DNA of 64,000 nucleotides from Myotis daubentonii (GCF_963259705.1 NC_081847.1:73119754-73183753); one strand, 5' to 3'. Shown: positions 21,779 to 32,950, counted from the first letter of the stretch. The notes: a model not told the origin generated them from the letters alone. Program-made: numbers and translations.

Positions 21779-22553
21779 TGCCGGGAGCCGGTCCATCCTT
21801 GCTGTTTCAAGGGACCTGGCATACATGGCATACGGTTCTTAATATGTTTGCTCACCTTCTTGGTGCTGTGTTTTAACCAAGGTCACCTCTCCGAGAAAGG
21901 TTGAATCCCCAGGTAAGGATTTTCCCCTGAAGTTAGGGAGGGAATAAAACCCCTCAACTAAGTGCCAGGTGGGTAATTAATCCCTTTAACTACGAACAAT
22001 CATGCTTAAACTACATAATCTTTTCTCCCTGGAATGGAGATAAGAAACGCCCTAACCTTTGTAATAGAGATTGATAGGATTGAATCAACTGGTATAAATA
22101 CAGTTGTAACAAGACAGAAACACTCAGAACTCAGAACACAGAACTAAGGACACAGGGCTTGGAAGACAGGACCAAGAGAGACAGAGCCTAGGCACAGAAC
22201 CTACACAGAACATTCTCTAGAGACAGAAGAACTTCGCTGGCGAGAGCATGCTGGAGGATCCTGGGCAGGGACTGGCCTCGGAGCCTGGAGGCGGAGCCTA
22301 GCGAGAGAGCATGGCAGGGGATCCTGGACTGAACCTGACTGCGGAGATTGGCAGGAGAGCCTGACTAGAACCTGGTGACTGAACCTGACTGGAGAACCTG
22401 AGCAGAACCTCTCTGGAGATCGAGACCAGAACTTGGTTGGAGATCCTGGCTAGGCTGCTGATCAACTGAACACTGTCTCCGTGTCATTCCTTCTTCGCCG
22501 ACTCCGTCCACGCCTTTGGGGACCCCTGGACTAGCTGGGGTCGGACCCCGGCA
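21779..22553 (+). repeat. 3' LTR of the ERV2-like element
   Basis: 775 bp, beginning TGCCGGGAGCC and ending GGACCCCGGCA. It has the same TATAAATA box (22093-22100) as the 5' LTR. It is 76 bp shorter than the 5' LTR, mainly because it carries fewer of the short GAACCTG-type units. Confidence 0.9.
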
Positions 22554-22829
22554 CTAGGTGTTTATTGGAATCCTTATGCTTAATCTTTTGGGTGTCCTTG
22601 CTTAAAAGACACTACAAACACATGTGTCCTCCCAAGATTACTTACCCTTCTGATTGTATCTAGAAGATAAACTTTATTTCAAACTGCTGTTACACTAAAA
22701 GGCTAATGAGGCAGGCAATGGAGGCTGCCTGGTCCCTTTGGCCAAGCCGTCCCTTAGCCTCTCTTTCACAGCAAATGTTGTGTAAGAGTAATCCATTCAT
22801 CCATCATTCAGGGGCTGCTGGTCAACCCC

Positions 22830-22905
22830 AGCACCTGACCAGGAATCAAACCATAACCTCCTGGTTCATAGGTCAACGCTCAACCATTGAGCCATACTGG
22901 ACTTA
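22830..22905 (-). mobile_element. Ves SINE fragment (minus)
   Basis: Only the tRNA-like head half is present, from 'CTGACCAGGAATCAAACC' to 'CATTGAGCCATACTGGA'. The tail half is missing. Confidence 0.8.
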
Positions 22906-23739
22906 ATTGGCCTGTTTAATAGCCAGACAATGTATATGCTATAACCAATACTAGTTTCTAATTTACAGATGCAGAAAAGGGGGCCCAACGAAATGGAGTA
23001 ACTTGACCAAAGTCATGAAATCAGAATGGTTTCTGGACCATCTGTTTTCTCTGTGCTAGTCTTCGTAATAACTGAATATGACCCCATCTGGACATCTCTC
23101 TATAGCTTAGATATCTTCGCTGTTACCTAATTAGTCCACTAACTATTCTAAAAATACGTTGATAACTCCTTTCCAACTAATTTCTTAATTTCTTTCTGAA
23201 TTTTCAAATCTTCAGCATTAAATTACGCACATGAGCACTCTGTGGGTAACTCACAGGGACCTCCTGCCAAATCTCTCTTCCCAGGAAATGTAGGCCTCCA
23301 TTCTTCCACTAGCTTCATGGCTGCTGTGTCCAATTTAAAATATAAAGGGTTTCTTGTCCATTGTCTTCTAGCCAGAGGCAGCAGCAATAGGGTGACACAT
23401 TCCACATAAGGTCTTAGGCCTCCAGGAAAATGTCTTTCCCTTACCGGCCTCCAAAGTATTTATTTAGCTCTTTATTTCCTGAATGTGAAGATAGAACTTT
23501 ATTTACCAGTTTCAGATGGCTTCGTAATGCTCAAATAACTAAAATTGACCAGTCTATAAATGAATGGAGTTATTTGGAGGATATGAAAATACTGTGCAAT
23601 TTTTTTTTTATGTAGTGCTATTTTTATGAGGACTAGAAAGTGTTCTGGAGACAGAAAAGTGGAAAATAGAAAGGGAGATTGCATTTTGCCTCAGGAAGAA
23701 ACAAGAGGGGAAAAACTTGGAAGAAGGGAAATTAATAAT

Positions 23740-23955
23740 TGATTGTCACTCGCTGTTGCCAGTCATCATGCTAGATGCTTCATTTATATCATCATACTTA
23801 ATCGCCACAACCACCCTGAGACATATATTTATTGCATCCATTTCTTGGATTAGGAAACAGGCTCAGAAGAGTTACATAACTTGCACAAAGCACACAACTA
23901 GTTCACACACAGCTGGGATTTGGGTGCTGCTCTCTCAGGCACAGAAAGGCATGGA
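23740..23955 (+). repeat. MIR SINE
   Basis: Diverged MIR with 'CATCATGCTAGATGCTTCAT', 'TTAGGAAACAGGCTCAGAAG', 'AACTTGCACAAAG' and 'AGCTGGGATTTGGGTGC'. Confidence 0.75.
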
Positions 23956-24794
23956 TGATAAAGCTCAAACTGAAGCCTAGCAGATAACTGTAAAGGTCAA
24001 AGTGAAACTAATGGGATGAGAGAAAAGGATGACCAGAGTGACAGAAGATATTGTGTTAGCTGTCCATCCAAAGTGTGGTCTTTGGATCTGTCAGCCTGGA
24101 ACAGGGCAGGGGCAGATCGCAGGAGCTGGCACTGATGGAGGTCGGGGTGGGAGATGGCTAGATGGCCTCATCTAGTCAGAGAGGCTGCTGGTTCCAGAAC
24201 CACTGAGTGAGGAGGATCTGAGTTAAGGCAAAGAGATAGTTAACTCAGTCTCTGGCCTCTCTAGGTCAGAGAAAGACTTGAACTCAGTGGATGGCTTTTC
24301 TCTTTTGGAGGAGCACATTCCTGGTCAAAGTCTGCTACCAGTAAAGCCAGACTTAGTTGCCAGGGCATCAGTAATACCCTGGCAACCCATTAAGATCTTT
24401 CCTGATGATTTGACTGGGAATGCCACAGGAAGGTTCCAACGCATCCAAAAAAGCACATTTTCTATGGGCCAAGCATGACTTCAGGGATGGGGATAAAATG
24501 GTATGCAAAAACACTTGGATCCTTGCCCTGTGGAGCTATTGTCCAGCGGAATAGACTTATAATAATTACATGGTTATACAAATAAATGTAAAATTGAAAT
24601 TTTAACAAGTGCTGCAAAGGGAAGGTACACTATACTACAAACACATTTTTTTTTTTATAAACACATTTTAAGTAAGGCTTCCCTGAGAAAGCAGTGCTCG
24701 TGCTGTGATGCAGAGAATGAGTAGAAGTTAATTACTTGAAGAAAAAGTATTACATTCTAGATAGAGATACCATCAAGTGCAAAGGGCTCGTTTT

Positions 24795-25045
24795 ATTTTT
24801 ATTTATTTATTTTAATCCTCACCCAAGGATATTTTTTCCATTTATTTATTTATTTATTTATTAGAGAGAGAGAGAGAGTGGAAGGGCGGGGGAGAGACAG
24901 AGAGGGAGAAACATCAATATGAGAGAGACACATCAATAGGTTGACTCCCACATGCGCCCTGACTGGGTACGTGCCCTTGACTGAAATAGAACCTGCAACC
25001 CTTCAGTCCACAGTCGAACTCTAACTATTGAGCCAAAACGGCGGC
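24795..25045 (-). mobile_element. Ves SINE (minus)
   Basis: Reverse Ves copy of the longer-tailed variant ('TTAATCCTCACCCAAGGATA'), with a TTTA-rich tail, a GA-rich run and a tRNA-like head ending near 'GAGCCAAAACGGC'. Confidence 0.85.
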
Positions 25046-25126
25046 AACGTCCCTTGTTTTAAACTGTTCATCATAGAGGATGGAGGCTTAGTGCTCGAGG
25101 CTTTGTGTTCACTTTATAGTCTATTT

Positions 25127-26046
25127 CAGGGGTTCTCAACCTTCCTAATACCGAGACCCTTTAGTACAGTTCCTCATGTTGTGGTGACCCCCAACCATAA
25201 AATTATTTTTGTTGCTACTTCATAACTGTAATTTTGCTACTGTTTTCTGGGGTCCAACCCCAGCGGGTCCAGGGGTCCCCAAAGGTGTGGACGGAGTCGG
25301 CGAAGAAGGAATGACACAGGGACTTCTCCAGCCAGGTTCTGTCCAGGCTCTCCAGTCAGGTTCAGTGTCCAGGTTCCAGTCAGGTTCTCCTGCCAATCTC
25401 TGTAGTCAGGTTCAGTCCAGGATCCCTTGCCATGTTCTCCCGCTAGGCTCTGTCTCTAGGCTCCGAGGCCAGTCCCTCTCCAGGATCCTCCAGCATGCTC
25501 TCGCCAGCGAAGTTCTTCTGTCTCCAGAGAACGTTCTGTGTAGGTTCTGTGCCTAGGCTCTGTCTCTCTTGGTCCTGTCTTCCAAGCCCTGTGTTCTCAG
25601 TTCTGTGTTCTGAGTTCTGTCTGTTTCTGTCTTGTTACAACTGTATTTATACCAGTTGATTCAATCCTATCAATCTCTATTACAAAGGTTAGGGCGTTTC
25701 TTATCTCCATTCCAGGGAGAAAAGATTATGTAGTTTAAGCATGATTGTTCGTAGTTAAAGGGATTAATTACCCGCCTGGCACTTAGTTGAGGGGTTTTAT
25801 TCCCTCCCTAACTTCAGGGGAAAATCCCTACCTGGGGATTCAACCTTTCTCGGAGAGGTGACCTTGGTTAAAACACAGCACCAAGAAGGTGAGCAAACAT
25901 ATTAAGAACAGTATGCCATATATGCCAGGTCCCTTGAAACAGCAAGCATGGACCGGCTCCCGGCAACTGTTATGAATCGTAATGTAAATATCTGATATGC
26001 TATATGTGTTTTCTGATGGTCGCGACCCACAGGTTGAGAACCGCTG
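25127..26046. mobile_element. SPIN-type hAT transposon, split by an LTR
   Basis: Non-autonomous hAT element with termini CAGGGGTTCTCAACC and GGTTGAGAACCGCTG, flanked by a perfect 8-bp target duplication GTCTATTT (25119-25126, 26047-26054). The termini and the interior motif 'AACCATAAAATTATTTTTGTTGCTACTTC' type match the SPIN family, known for horizontal transfer among tetrapods. The transposon proper is about 200 bp: its sequence stops at 25244 and resumes at 25966, because a retroviral solo LTR has inserted. Confidence 0.9.
25245..25965 (-). mobile_element. Solo LTR of the ERV2-like family inside SPIN
   Basis: 721 bp, the reverse complement of the LTRs at 20426 and 21779, ending CTCCCGGCA. 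It carries its own 6-bp target duplication ACTGTT (25239-25244, 25966-25971) within SPIN sequence. The proviral interior was lost by LTR-LTR recombination. It came after the SPIN insertion. Its first base pair is TT where the intact element has TG, so the terminus has mutated. Confidence 0.95.
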
Positions 26047-26149
26047 GTCTATTTGGATGTGCCCCTTTCTAATTGGAAACTTCCCTACTGGCCAACATCC
26101 ACATTTCTGGTTAAAGGTAGTGCTTCTGTCTTTAAGCATAAGATACTAA

Positions 26150-26345
26150 TCCATGTATTGTCCACCCACTCACCAGAAAACCATTTATCTATCTAAGTAT
26201 CTACCATATTCTATCTCTCCATGTGTTTATATATCCACTTATCTGTTCATCCTCCACCCACCTATTTACCCATTCATTTACCCATGTGTCCATCTATTAA
26301 TTTATCCATTCATGTATCTATTTATTCATTTATCTATCTCTCTGT
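26150..26345. repeat. Degenerate ATCC/ATCT tetranucleotide tract
   Basis: About 200 bp of imperfect CATC/TATC/CACC units. Apparent open frames rich in I, Y, S, H and P across it come from the repeat. Confidence 0.85.
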
Positions 26346-26700
26346 GACATAATAAGAAATATATGTTTGGTCTCTACCCCCAGTTTCTGACACAGACCTC
26401 CTAAAACCCTTGTAATTTTCTGAGTGGTGAGGTGATAGTGTGTCTTACACAGAGCTCCTAAGTCTCTTGGAATTTCCTGGGTGATAAGAATATCTTTTGT
26501 CCTAAGGAGAGGCTTCTTGGTGGGCTCCTGAATAGCTTCCATATGGGGGCTGGTTACCAGAAAGATCAAGCCATGATTAGAAGCTCGGAATTTCTAGCTC
26601 TACCTGCGCCCATCTCTGGGGAGGGGAGAAGAACTGGAGATGGAGTTAATAATCAATCATGCTTATGTGCTGAAACTTACATAACAATCTCTAAACTATG

Positions 26701-26878
26701 GCCCCACCAGCGTGGCTCAGTGGTTGGGCATTGACCTATGAACAAAAGGTCAGAGGTTCGATTCCCGGTCAGGGCACATGCCCAGGTTGCAGGATCAGTG
26801 ATTCTCTCTCATCATTGATGTTTCTATCTCTCTCACCCTTTCCCTTCCTTTCTGAAATCAATAAAAATATTTTTTAAA
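26701..26878 (+). mobile_element. Ves SINE (plus), internally deleted
   Basis: Plus copy with 'GGTTCGATTCCCGGTCAGGG' then a jump from 'GGTTGCAGGATCA' to 'GTGATTCTCTCTCATCATTG', so about 50 bp of the middle are missing. The target duplication AATCTCTAAACT lies on both sides (near 26687 and 26879). Confidence 0.9.
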
Positions 26879-27359
26879 AATCTCTAAACTGTGGGGTTTG
26901 GAGAAGGTCTGGATTGGGGAATGCATCCATGTACTGGGAGGTGGTGCACCCCGAAATCCACCAGGACAAAAGCTCTTATGCTTAGGACCCTTCTAGACCT
27001 CACCCTGTGTACCTCTCCATCTGACTGTTCATTTGTAGACTTTATAACATACTTTATAATAAACTTGTAAATATAAGTACAGCATTTCTCTGAATTCTGT
27101 GAGCTGTTATAGCAAATTATCAAACTCAAAGGAGAGGGTTATGGGAAGCCCCGATTTATCGAAATTGGACAGAAGTGTGGGTAACCTGGAAACTTACTAC
27201 TTGTGATTGGTATCTGAAGTGGAGGGCAGTCTAGTGGGGATGAGCCCTTAACTTGTGGGGTGTATGTCAACCCTAGGAAGTTAGTATCAGAATTATTTAA
27301 AGTGAGGGAAAACTACACATTTGGTGTGAGAAGCATTATGAGTGGAGAAACACATTTTC

Positions 27360-27530
27360 TTTTATCCCCCCTACCACCAACCAACCATTTATTCATGTTT
27401 CTATTCACCTATCCTCCCATACATCTGTTCATCTACCCATCTACCTATGTATTTATCCATTTATCACTCACCCATTGAATCATCCAGGTACTTACTCATC
27501 TTCCATTCACTTACCCACTGATGTATTCAT
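27360..27530. repeat. Degenerate ATCC/ATCT tetranucleotide tract
   Basis: Imperfect CATC/CACC/TATC units, same type as 26150-26345. Confidence 0.75.
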
Positions 27531-27534
27531 CCAT

Positions 27535-27960
27535 TTCTATTGCTGCAGTGGCCAATGACAACCTTAGTTCTAGAGTTCAGAAGTCCAAAATGGGTCTTAA
27601 GAATTAAAATTAAAATGTTGGTAGAGCTGCAGTCCTTCTGGAGGCTTTAGAAGAGAATCTGTTTCCTTGCCTTTCCCAGCTCCTAGAACCACCTGCATTC
27701 CTGGTCTCAAGGCTCCTCCCTCCAACTTTAAAACCGGCAGTATAGCATCTTCAAATCTCTTACTGTTCCTTCTGTTTTCTCTTATAAGGATACTTGTGAT
27801 TACATTGGGTCCAATTAGATAATCCAAGATAATCTCCTCATCTCAAGGTCAGCTGATTAGTAAGCTTAATTCCCCTTTGCCATGTTATCGAACATATCCA
27901 CAAATTTCAAGGATTAAGACATTTTGGGGGACGATTATTCTGCCTACCATATCATCCATC
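27535..27960 (-). repeat. MLT1-like MaLR LTR (minus)
   Basis: Ends with 'GGACGATTATTCTGCCTACC', the reverse of the TGGTAGGCAGAATAATGG start of mammalian MaLR LTRs. Before that come 'CTTGTGATTACATTGGGTCC', 'AATCCAAGATAATCTCC' and 'CCTTTGCCATGTTA' in the expected order. Ancient solo LTR lying between two tetranucleotide tracts. Confidence 0.75.
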
Positions 27961-28042
27961 CATTTATACATTGATCCATTCATTCATTAGTTCATCTTTG
28001 TGTCCATCCATCAATCCATCAGTTTGATTGTCCATTCATCTC

Positions 28043-28122
<80 letters not shown>

Positions 28123-28285
28123 CTATCCATCCATCCATCCGTTTATTTATCCATTCATCCAACTAATCATTCTCTTGCACACCATCCACTCATCTGTCAT
28201 ATCAACCATCAATTCTAATTTCATTATACCCATTTATCCATTCATGCATCAATTTATATATCCATTTAACTATTCATCTAATCAT
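27950..28285. repeat. Tetranucleotide tract with pure (TATC)n core
   Basis: Imperfect CATC units flank a clean TATC run (about 28041-28122, with a short TGTC interruption). Length variation between individuals would be expected. The IYLS-rich open frames here are repeat artefacts. Confidence 0.95.
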
Positions 28286-28368
28286 TTATGAGCTACCCTT
28301 ATCTATCTCGACTTTGAGCTTTTATTAACTAAACAGTACCCTTTTAAGACCCCTAACACATACATGCG

Positions 28369-28370
<2 letters not shown>

Positions 28371-28409
<39 letters not shown>
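28371..28409. repeat. (CA)n microsatellite
   Basis: Uninterrupted CA dinucleotide run of about 19 units. Confidence 0.95.
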
Positions 28410-28412
<3 letters not shown>

Positions 28413-29556
28413 TTTACCAAAACAGGTCTTTCTACCTGGATCTTTGTCATTTGTTCTCAGCCACCATTTTTATGCCAAATGACTTGAAGCCCCTGGCTCC
28501 TAACCCTGACTCAGTTTTGCCTGTGGCACTGTGTTACTGGCTGCATGCCAATGGGTCTTCCTGGAATTTTACTTAGTTTACAGAGCCCTGCCAGTGTTGG
28601 TCCTGATCTGCCCTTCTCCTGGTTATGCCCAGAAGAAGTGAAAAGAACAAACAACTCTAACACATGTGAATATGTGTGTAGGGGAGGTACTGGATTATAA
28701 CTCTGTCTCAATGTTTTTCCTGCTCCACCCCCCAACCCTCCAATGAGGAGGTTTGGGTGAGACCCATACTCCACACAATCTAGGTTGATTTTCCCCCCCA
28801 GGGAAGTAAGAAAAATAATACTAAAAATATTTGTGGTACAATGGTCATAAAAGCATTTTTAAAATACAAAAAAAAATTAAAGAATTTTTAATCATTAAAA
28901 TTGCTGTTACATAAGGAAAAAATTAAGTAAATGTGGTTAACTTTATTTTTAACAAGGTTTGTTTTTCCTGTAGACTTTCAGTAGTATGTGAGAAACCACA
29001 TGCTACTGAAGCAAAATAATTAATTGTGGCAATAACTATAAAATCACTACCATAATGTATAGTTGTCAGAACTGGTAATGATCTTTCACCGCAAGCTGAG
29101 GCAGAGGTAAGGTAGACTGTGGGATGTGTGACAGTCCCAAGGCCCAGCTAAAATGCCATCCTCTGCTCTATTATTCATGAGAGTGTATTAGAATACAAAT
29201 GAACACAAGTGACAGTATTATAATAATATATGCTCCCATTTATTTATTTTTTAAAAGGCAAGTCTTTTGGACTATGGTACTTTATATATGATCCATGACA
29301 AGTTACTTGCCATTTAGCTCATGACTGGCTATGTCAAAACATGATCACTGACAATCATGACTAAATGACTGCTGGGTTCCTGTAGAGTTTTAAGGTCAAG
29401 AATCCATATGGGCACAAGTTCAAACTGGAATGAAATTGTTTGGGCAAGTCTTGGTAGCCCAGCTCCTCTCCTGCAGATACCATTCACTTGGGTGAGCAGA
29501 AGTGCTGGCACTTCATAATGGAGCTCAAAGTGACCCTTTGAGGGTACAGTCTACAC

Positions 29557-31054
29557 CAAGCATGTCAAACTCATGGCCCTTAGGCCGCATGCGGCCCACA
29601 ATGAATATTTTTGCAGCCCAGCCAATATAACAGTATGTAAGATATGTTTTAATAAAAATTTCATAACTTAATTTTTACAATATCCTGTTATACATAATCT
29701 ATCCTATATAATAAAAACCCAGCAACAGAACAGAACGACCAGAATGACTGGTTGACCAGTTGCTATGACACACACTGACCACCATGGGTCAGACACTCAA
29801 TGCAGGAGCTGCCCTTTGGTGGTCAATGTGCTACCACAGTGGGAGCGCCACTCAGCTGACTGGGATGAGCAGCTGCTCCCGCCATGAACCCCAGGCTGAT
29901 GGGCAAGAACCTGGGCTGTGATTGTTGTCTCCTTGCCCCAGGCTCCTCCTCCTCGCTCTCTGCTGCCTCCTCCGGACACCCACAGGCTATGCAGCGCTGC
30001 TGCTGCCGGGCTTGAAGAGCTGACCCTGGAGGCCAGAGGCGGGTTTGTGTCCCCTACGGGACTGAGGCCTATTCCGCTGCCTCTCAGTGCTATTGTCCCT
30101 GGGCCCGGCCCCAACTGGGTTCCCTGGAGAGGTGAGTGCTCTGGCTCCATGGAAGATGCCAGACCAGGGAGCAGCCACTCAGAGGGTGGGTCCACAGCTG
30201 CTGGGCAGACCGGGATGAGCAGTGCTCCCACAGCGGGCCAATCCCTACAGGCCATGCCCCACACACCAGTGCATGAATCCTATGCACCAGGCCTCTAGTA
30301 TATATATATCCGACCATACATCCGTCTGACCGTTCAACTGACCGTCCAGTACATATGACATGCACTGGCAATTTAAAAATAAACATTGACTCACGCATGG
30401 GTGATAGATATAAATCTCTCAGTGGTGCCAATCTCATGTGTGTGTTTTGATCTGTCATTGTCAATCGTGAATTTGGTTGACACTTTTATTATAGAGAAAG
30501 GGCAAATAGCGATATTAAAATATTTCTTCTAATTAATTTCTTTTCAATGTGCATGAATTGGTGCACCAGGCCACTAGTTATTAATAACAAAATACAACAT
30601 TCGCTAATGTCTGATTACTATAATCGTGTTGCATTCATTTCCCTTACACGCCTTACGTGCAGGCGCACCATTTCTCTCCACTAATACTAGCAGCGAATAT
30701 TTTAGCAGCTGATTGCCACATCATTAGTCTTGGACTGACTTGTTTGGTGTGCGCAATTAGGCCAGGAAATATTTCGCTTTCGGAGAACAAGAAAAATAGG
30801 TTTATTTGCTTTATGCTTATTAATTTGTGCAGTTATTCAGTGTCTGGTAAGTTAATGTTCAAGAAAAAAATATTAATTTTTATTAAAATGTTCTATTTTA
30901 TGATAACAATTACTCATTTATTTCAGCCCTTTGTATTCAGCATGTCTCTATCGAAATAAACCTGCGTTTCTAGGAAAATTGAAGCTTTTATTTTTTGTGT
31001 GGCCCACATAAACTTAAACCTTGTTTATTTGGCCCATTGAGTTTGACATGCTTG
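29557..31054. mobile_element. hAT transposon containing a Helitron
   Basis: Termini CAAGCATGTCAAACTC and GAGTTTGACATGCTTG are perfect inverted repeats, and an exact 8-bp duplication GTCTACAC flanks the element (29549-29556, 31055-31062), as hAT transposases make. Next to the termini are 'GCGGCCCAC' and 'GTGGCCCAC' motifs of the kind seen in bat nhAT families. No transposase frame is present. 29702-30577 is a Helitron that landed inside, so the hAT itself is about 620 bp. The exact family is not assigned. Confidence 0.9.
29702..30577 (+). mobile_element. Helitron with two successive 3' ends
   Basis: 5' end A|TCCTATATAATAAAA at 29702. A first 3' end, 'GTGCATGAATCCTATGCAC' then CTAG|T, closes at 30298. 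A second, 'GTGCATGAATTGGTGCAC' then CTAG|T, closes at 30577. The text between them ('ATCCGACCATACATCCG', 'AAATAAACATTGACTCACGC') looks like 3' sequence of a longer HeliBat-type element. No Rep/helicase frame is visible, so it is non-autonomous. Rolling-circle transposition explains the lack of a target duplication. Confidence 0.85.
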
Positions 31055-31737
31055 GTCTACACTTTTTCAAAACCATTCAAGAAAGATTTAATGGAAAGTG
31101 TGCTACTATCAGAGCCGTGGCAAAATGAATATTTCAGAAATGAATGGAAAGGGCCAGTGCCCAGGCAATACTCTATGTCTGATCGGCAGTCTGGTCTGGG
31201 AAGATGTCACTCCATTTAGCAGATGGAAGATTCTAGGGCTCTGGGTCAAAAGATCTTGAAAGAACTGACATTTCAACATGAGACCACTGTTTTATGACTA
31301 TGGGCTCTGGCCAAATTACACACAATGGGTTTATACTTTGATGTCCTTTGTATAAAACGCTACACCTGAAATCCTCAACAATAATTCTTGGGTTTATGCC
31401 AAAGCTTTTTCACATGCTAGATCTCATTTGACTTTAATAACAACCCCGGAGACATTGTCTAGACAGGCATTATCCCCATTTTACAGGTGAAATGACTACA
31501 TCTAGAAAGTCAATGTCAAGAGATAGCAAATAGGTTTCACACTGCAAGCCATTCCTAGTTGGCACTATTCATTATAGGAGGAACATTATAAGGGTTTGAA
31601 TCCCAGCACGTGGAGATGAGATCATGGAGGCCTATCTTGAAATATAGTGACCATCCTTACCTTCGGAAAAACATGGAAACTAACTAATTAATTTTAAAAA
31701 GTGCTTTATTCCTAGAGTGTAAAAAAGCATTGCTTCT

Positions 31738-31943
31738 TTTTATTTTTTAATTGATTTTAAAGAGAGAGGAAGGGAGAGGGAGAGAGAGGGAGAAACATTG
31801 ATGTGAGAGAGAATCATAGATTGATTGCCCCCCTCCCATGCGCCCTGACGGGGGGTCAAACCAGAAACCTGGGTATGTGCCCTGACCAGGAACCTCTGGT
31901 ACATGGGACAACACTCCAACCAATTGAGTCACACTGACCAGAG
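31738..31943 (-). mobile_element. Ves SINE (minus)
   Basis: Reverse Ves copy: 'TTTAATTGATTTTAAAGAGA', 'GGGTATGTGCCCTGACCAGG', and a head ending 'GAGTCACACTGACCAGAGC'. Older than most, judged by changes in the head. Confidence 0.85.
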
Positions 31944-32203
31944 CACAACACTGCTGCTTCTATTGTCAATTTGCAGATGGTAGCCCCTCTAAATTGTTCA
32001 ATAATGCTGATGGTAGAATTGTGCATAAGGAAAAGGATTCTACAGCAACTTGAGGCTTGATAAAAAGCCTCAGCTTATGCAAGTTTTTATGGCTAAAATT
32101 GTGTGTCTCTGCAGGAAAGTACACTGCTGAGTGAAAATGAGGGATTTATGGAGCTGTTTCAGAGCAGAACAACCAGTGATTTTTAAAAAAAGTCCTGCCC
32201 AAG

Positions 32204-32419
32204 CCCTAACCGGTTTGGCTCAGTGGATAGAGTGTCGGCCTGCGGACTGAAGGGTCCTAGGTTTGATTCCAGTCAAGGGCATGTACCTTGGTTGCAGGCA
32301 CATCCCCAGTAGGGAATGTGCAGGAGGCAGCTGATTGATGTTTCTCTCTCATCGATGTTTCTAACTCTCTATCCCGCTCCCCTCCTCTTTGTAAAAAAAT
32401 ACATTTAAAAAAAATAAAT
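32204..32419 (+). mobile_element. Ves SINE (plus)
   Basis: Plus copy starting CCCTAACCGGTTTGGCTCAG with 'GGATAGAGTGTCGGCCTGCG' and an AT-rich tail. The exact 14-bp target duplication AAGTCCTGCCCAAG lies at 32190-32203 and 32420-32433. Confidence 0.95.
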
Positions 32420-32769
32420 AAGTCCTGCCCAAGAACATTTGAGGGGTGACTTTCCATAAATCATAGCTACTGACAGTATCTCAGATTTTAAAAGATCAAA
32501 ATTGTGGTAGTGCTATACATGGGTGGGAGAGCTCTGCAGGTCTTTGCGAGTTAAATCAGTCAGATTAATACATAAGGGATGGAAGCCATATATCAGCAGA
32601 AGGCACTCTAAAAGACAGGTCTCTCCAACCAAAGACAGGAAGAGCAGAGACTGACTTTAGTCAAGTTAATGGCATTAATATGTTTCAAAAAGAACAAGTC
32701 AACAAGAAGGAGATCCACACAGAACATGAGGAAATGGGAGCCAGAGGAAAGGATGTAATAATAACGCAG

Positions 32770-32950
32770 TAAATAGCAATTTGTTGAGCAGTTACCATGT
32801 GCTAAGTAGTTTGTATGAATCACTTAATCCACATAACAACCTCATTATTGGAATCAAGAAACTGTAAGTTAAGTGACTTACCTAAGGTCACTAGTGGTAG
32901 AGCTGGGATTTGAACCAGATTTCTCAGGTTCCGAAGCCTGTGGGTTTCAC
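32770..32950 (+). repeat. MIR SINE
   Basis: 'TTACCATGTGCTAAGTAGTT', 'AATCCACATAACAACCTCAT', 'CTAAGGTCACTAGTGGTAGA' and 'GCTGGGATTTGAACCAG' in MIR order. Confidence 0.85.

Larger units (their letters stand above)
20426..22553 (+). mobile_element. Non-autonomous class II endogenous retrovirus (ERV2-like)
   Basis: A compact provirus: 5' LTR 20426-21276, interior 21277-21778, 3' LTR 21779-22553. The whole is flanked by a perfect 6-bp target duplication CTAGGT (20420-20425, 22554-22559). LTRs begin TG and end CA. A 6-bp duplication and a matrix-like remnant fit class II, betaretrovirus-related elements. The interior is only 502 bp, with no pro, pol or env, so the element could only have moved with proteins from a relative. 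I count about five substitutions between the LTRs over their first 500 bp, which suggests fairly recent insertion. A purine tract sits just before the 3' LTR. I could not identify the primer-binding site. Confidence 0.9.

Noticed and set aside
28000..28291. Overlapping frames rich in I, Y, L and S
   Set aside because: They translate the TATC/CATC simple repeat.
30657..30959. 100-codon frame inside the hAT element as a transposase
   Set aside because: No hAT transposase motifs. The element is far too short to encode one and the composition is AT-driven.
32204..32300. tRNA-like head with A and B box-like motifs
   Set aside because: Belongs to a Ves SINE with a target duplication. It cannot be a functional tRNA gene, and no other tRNA gene was seen.
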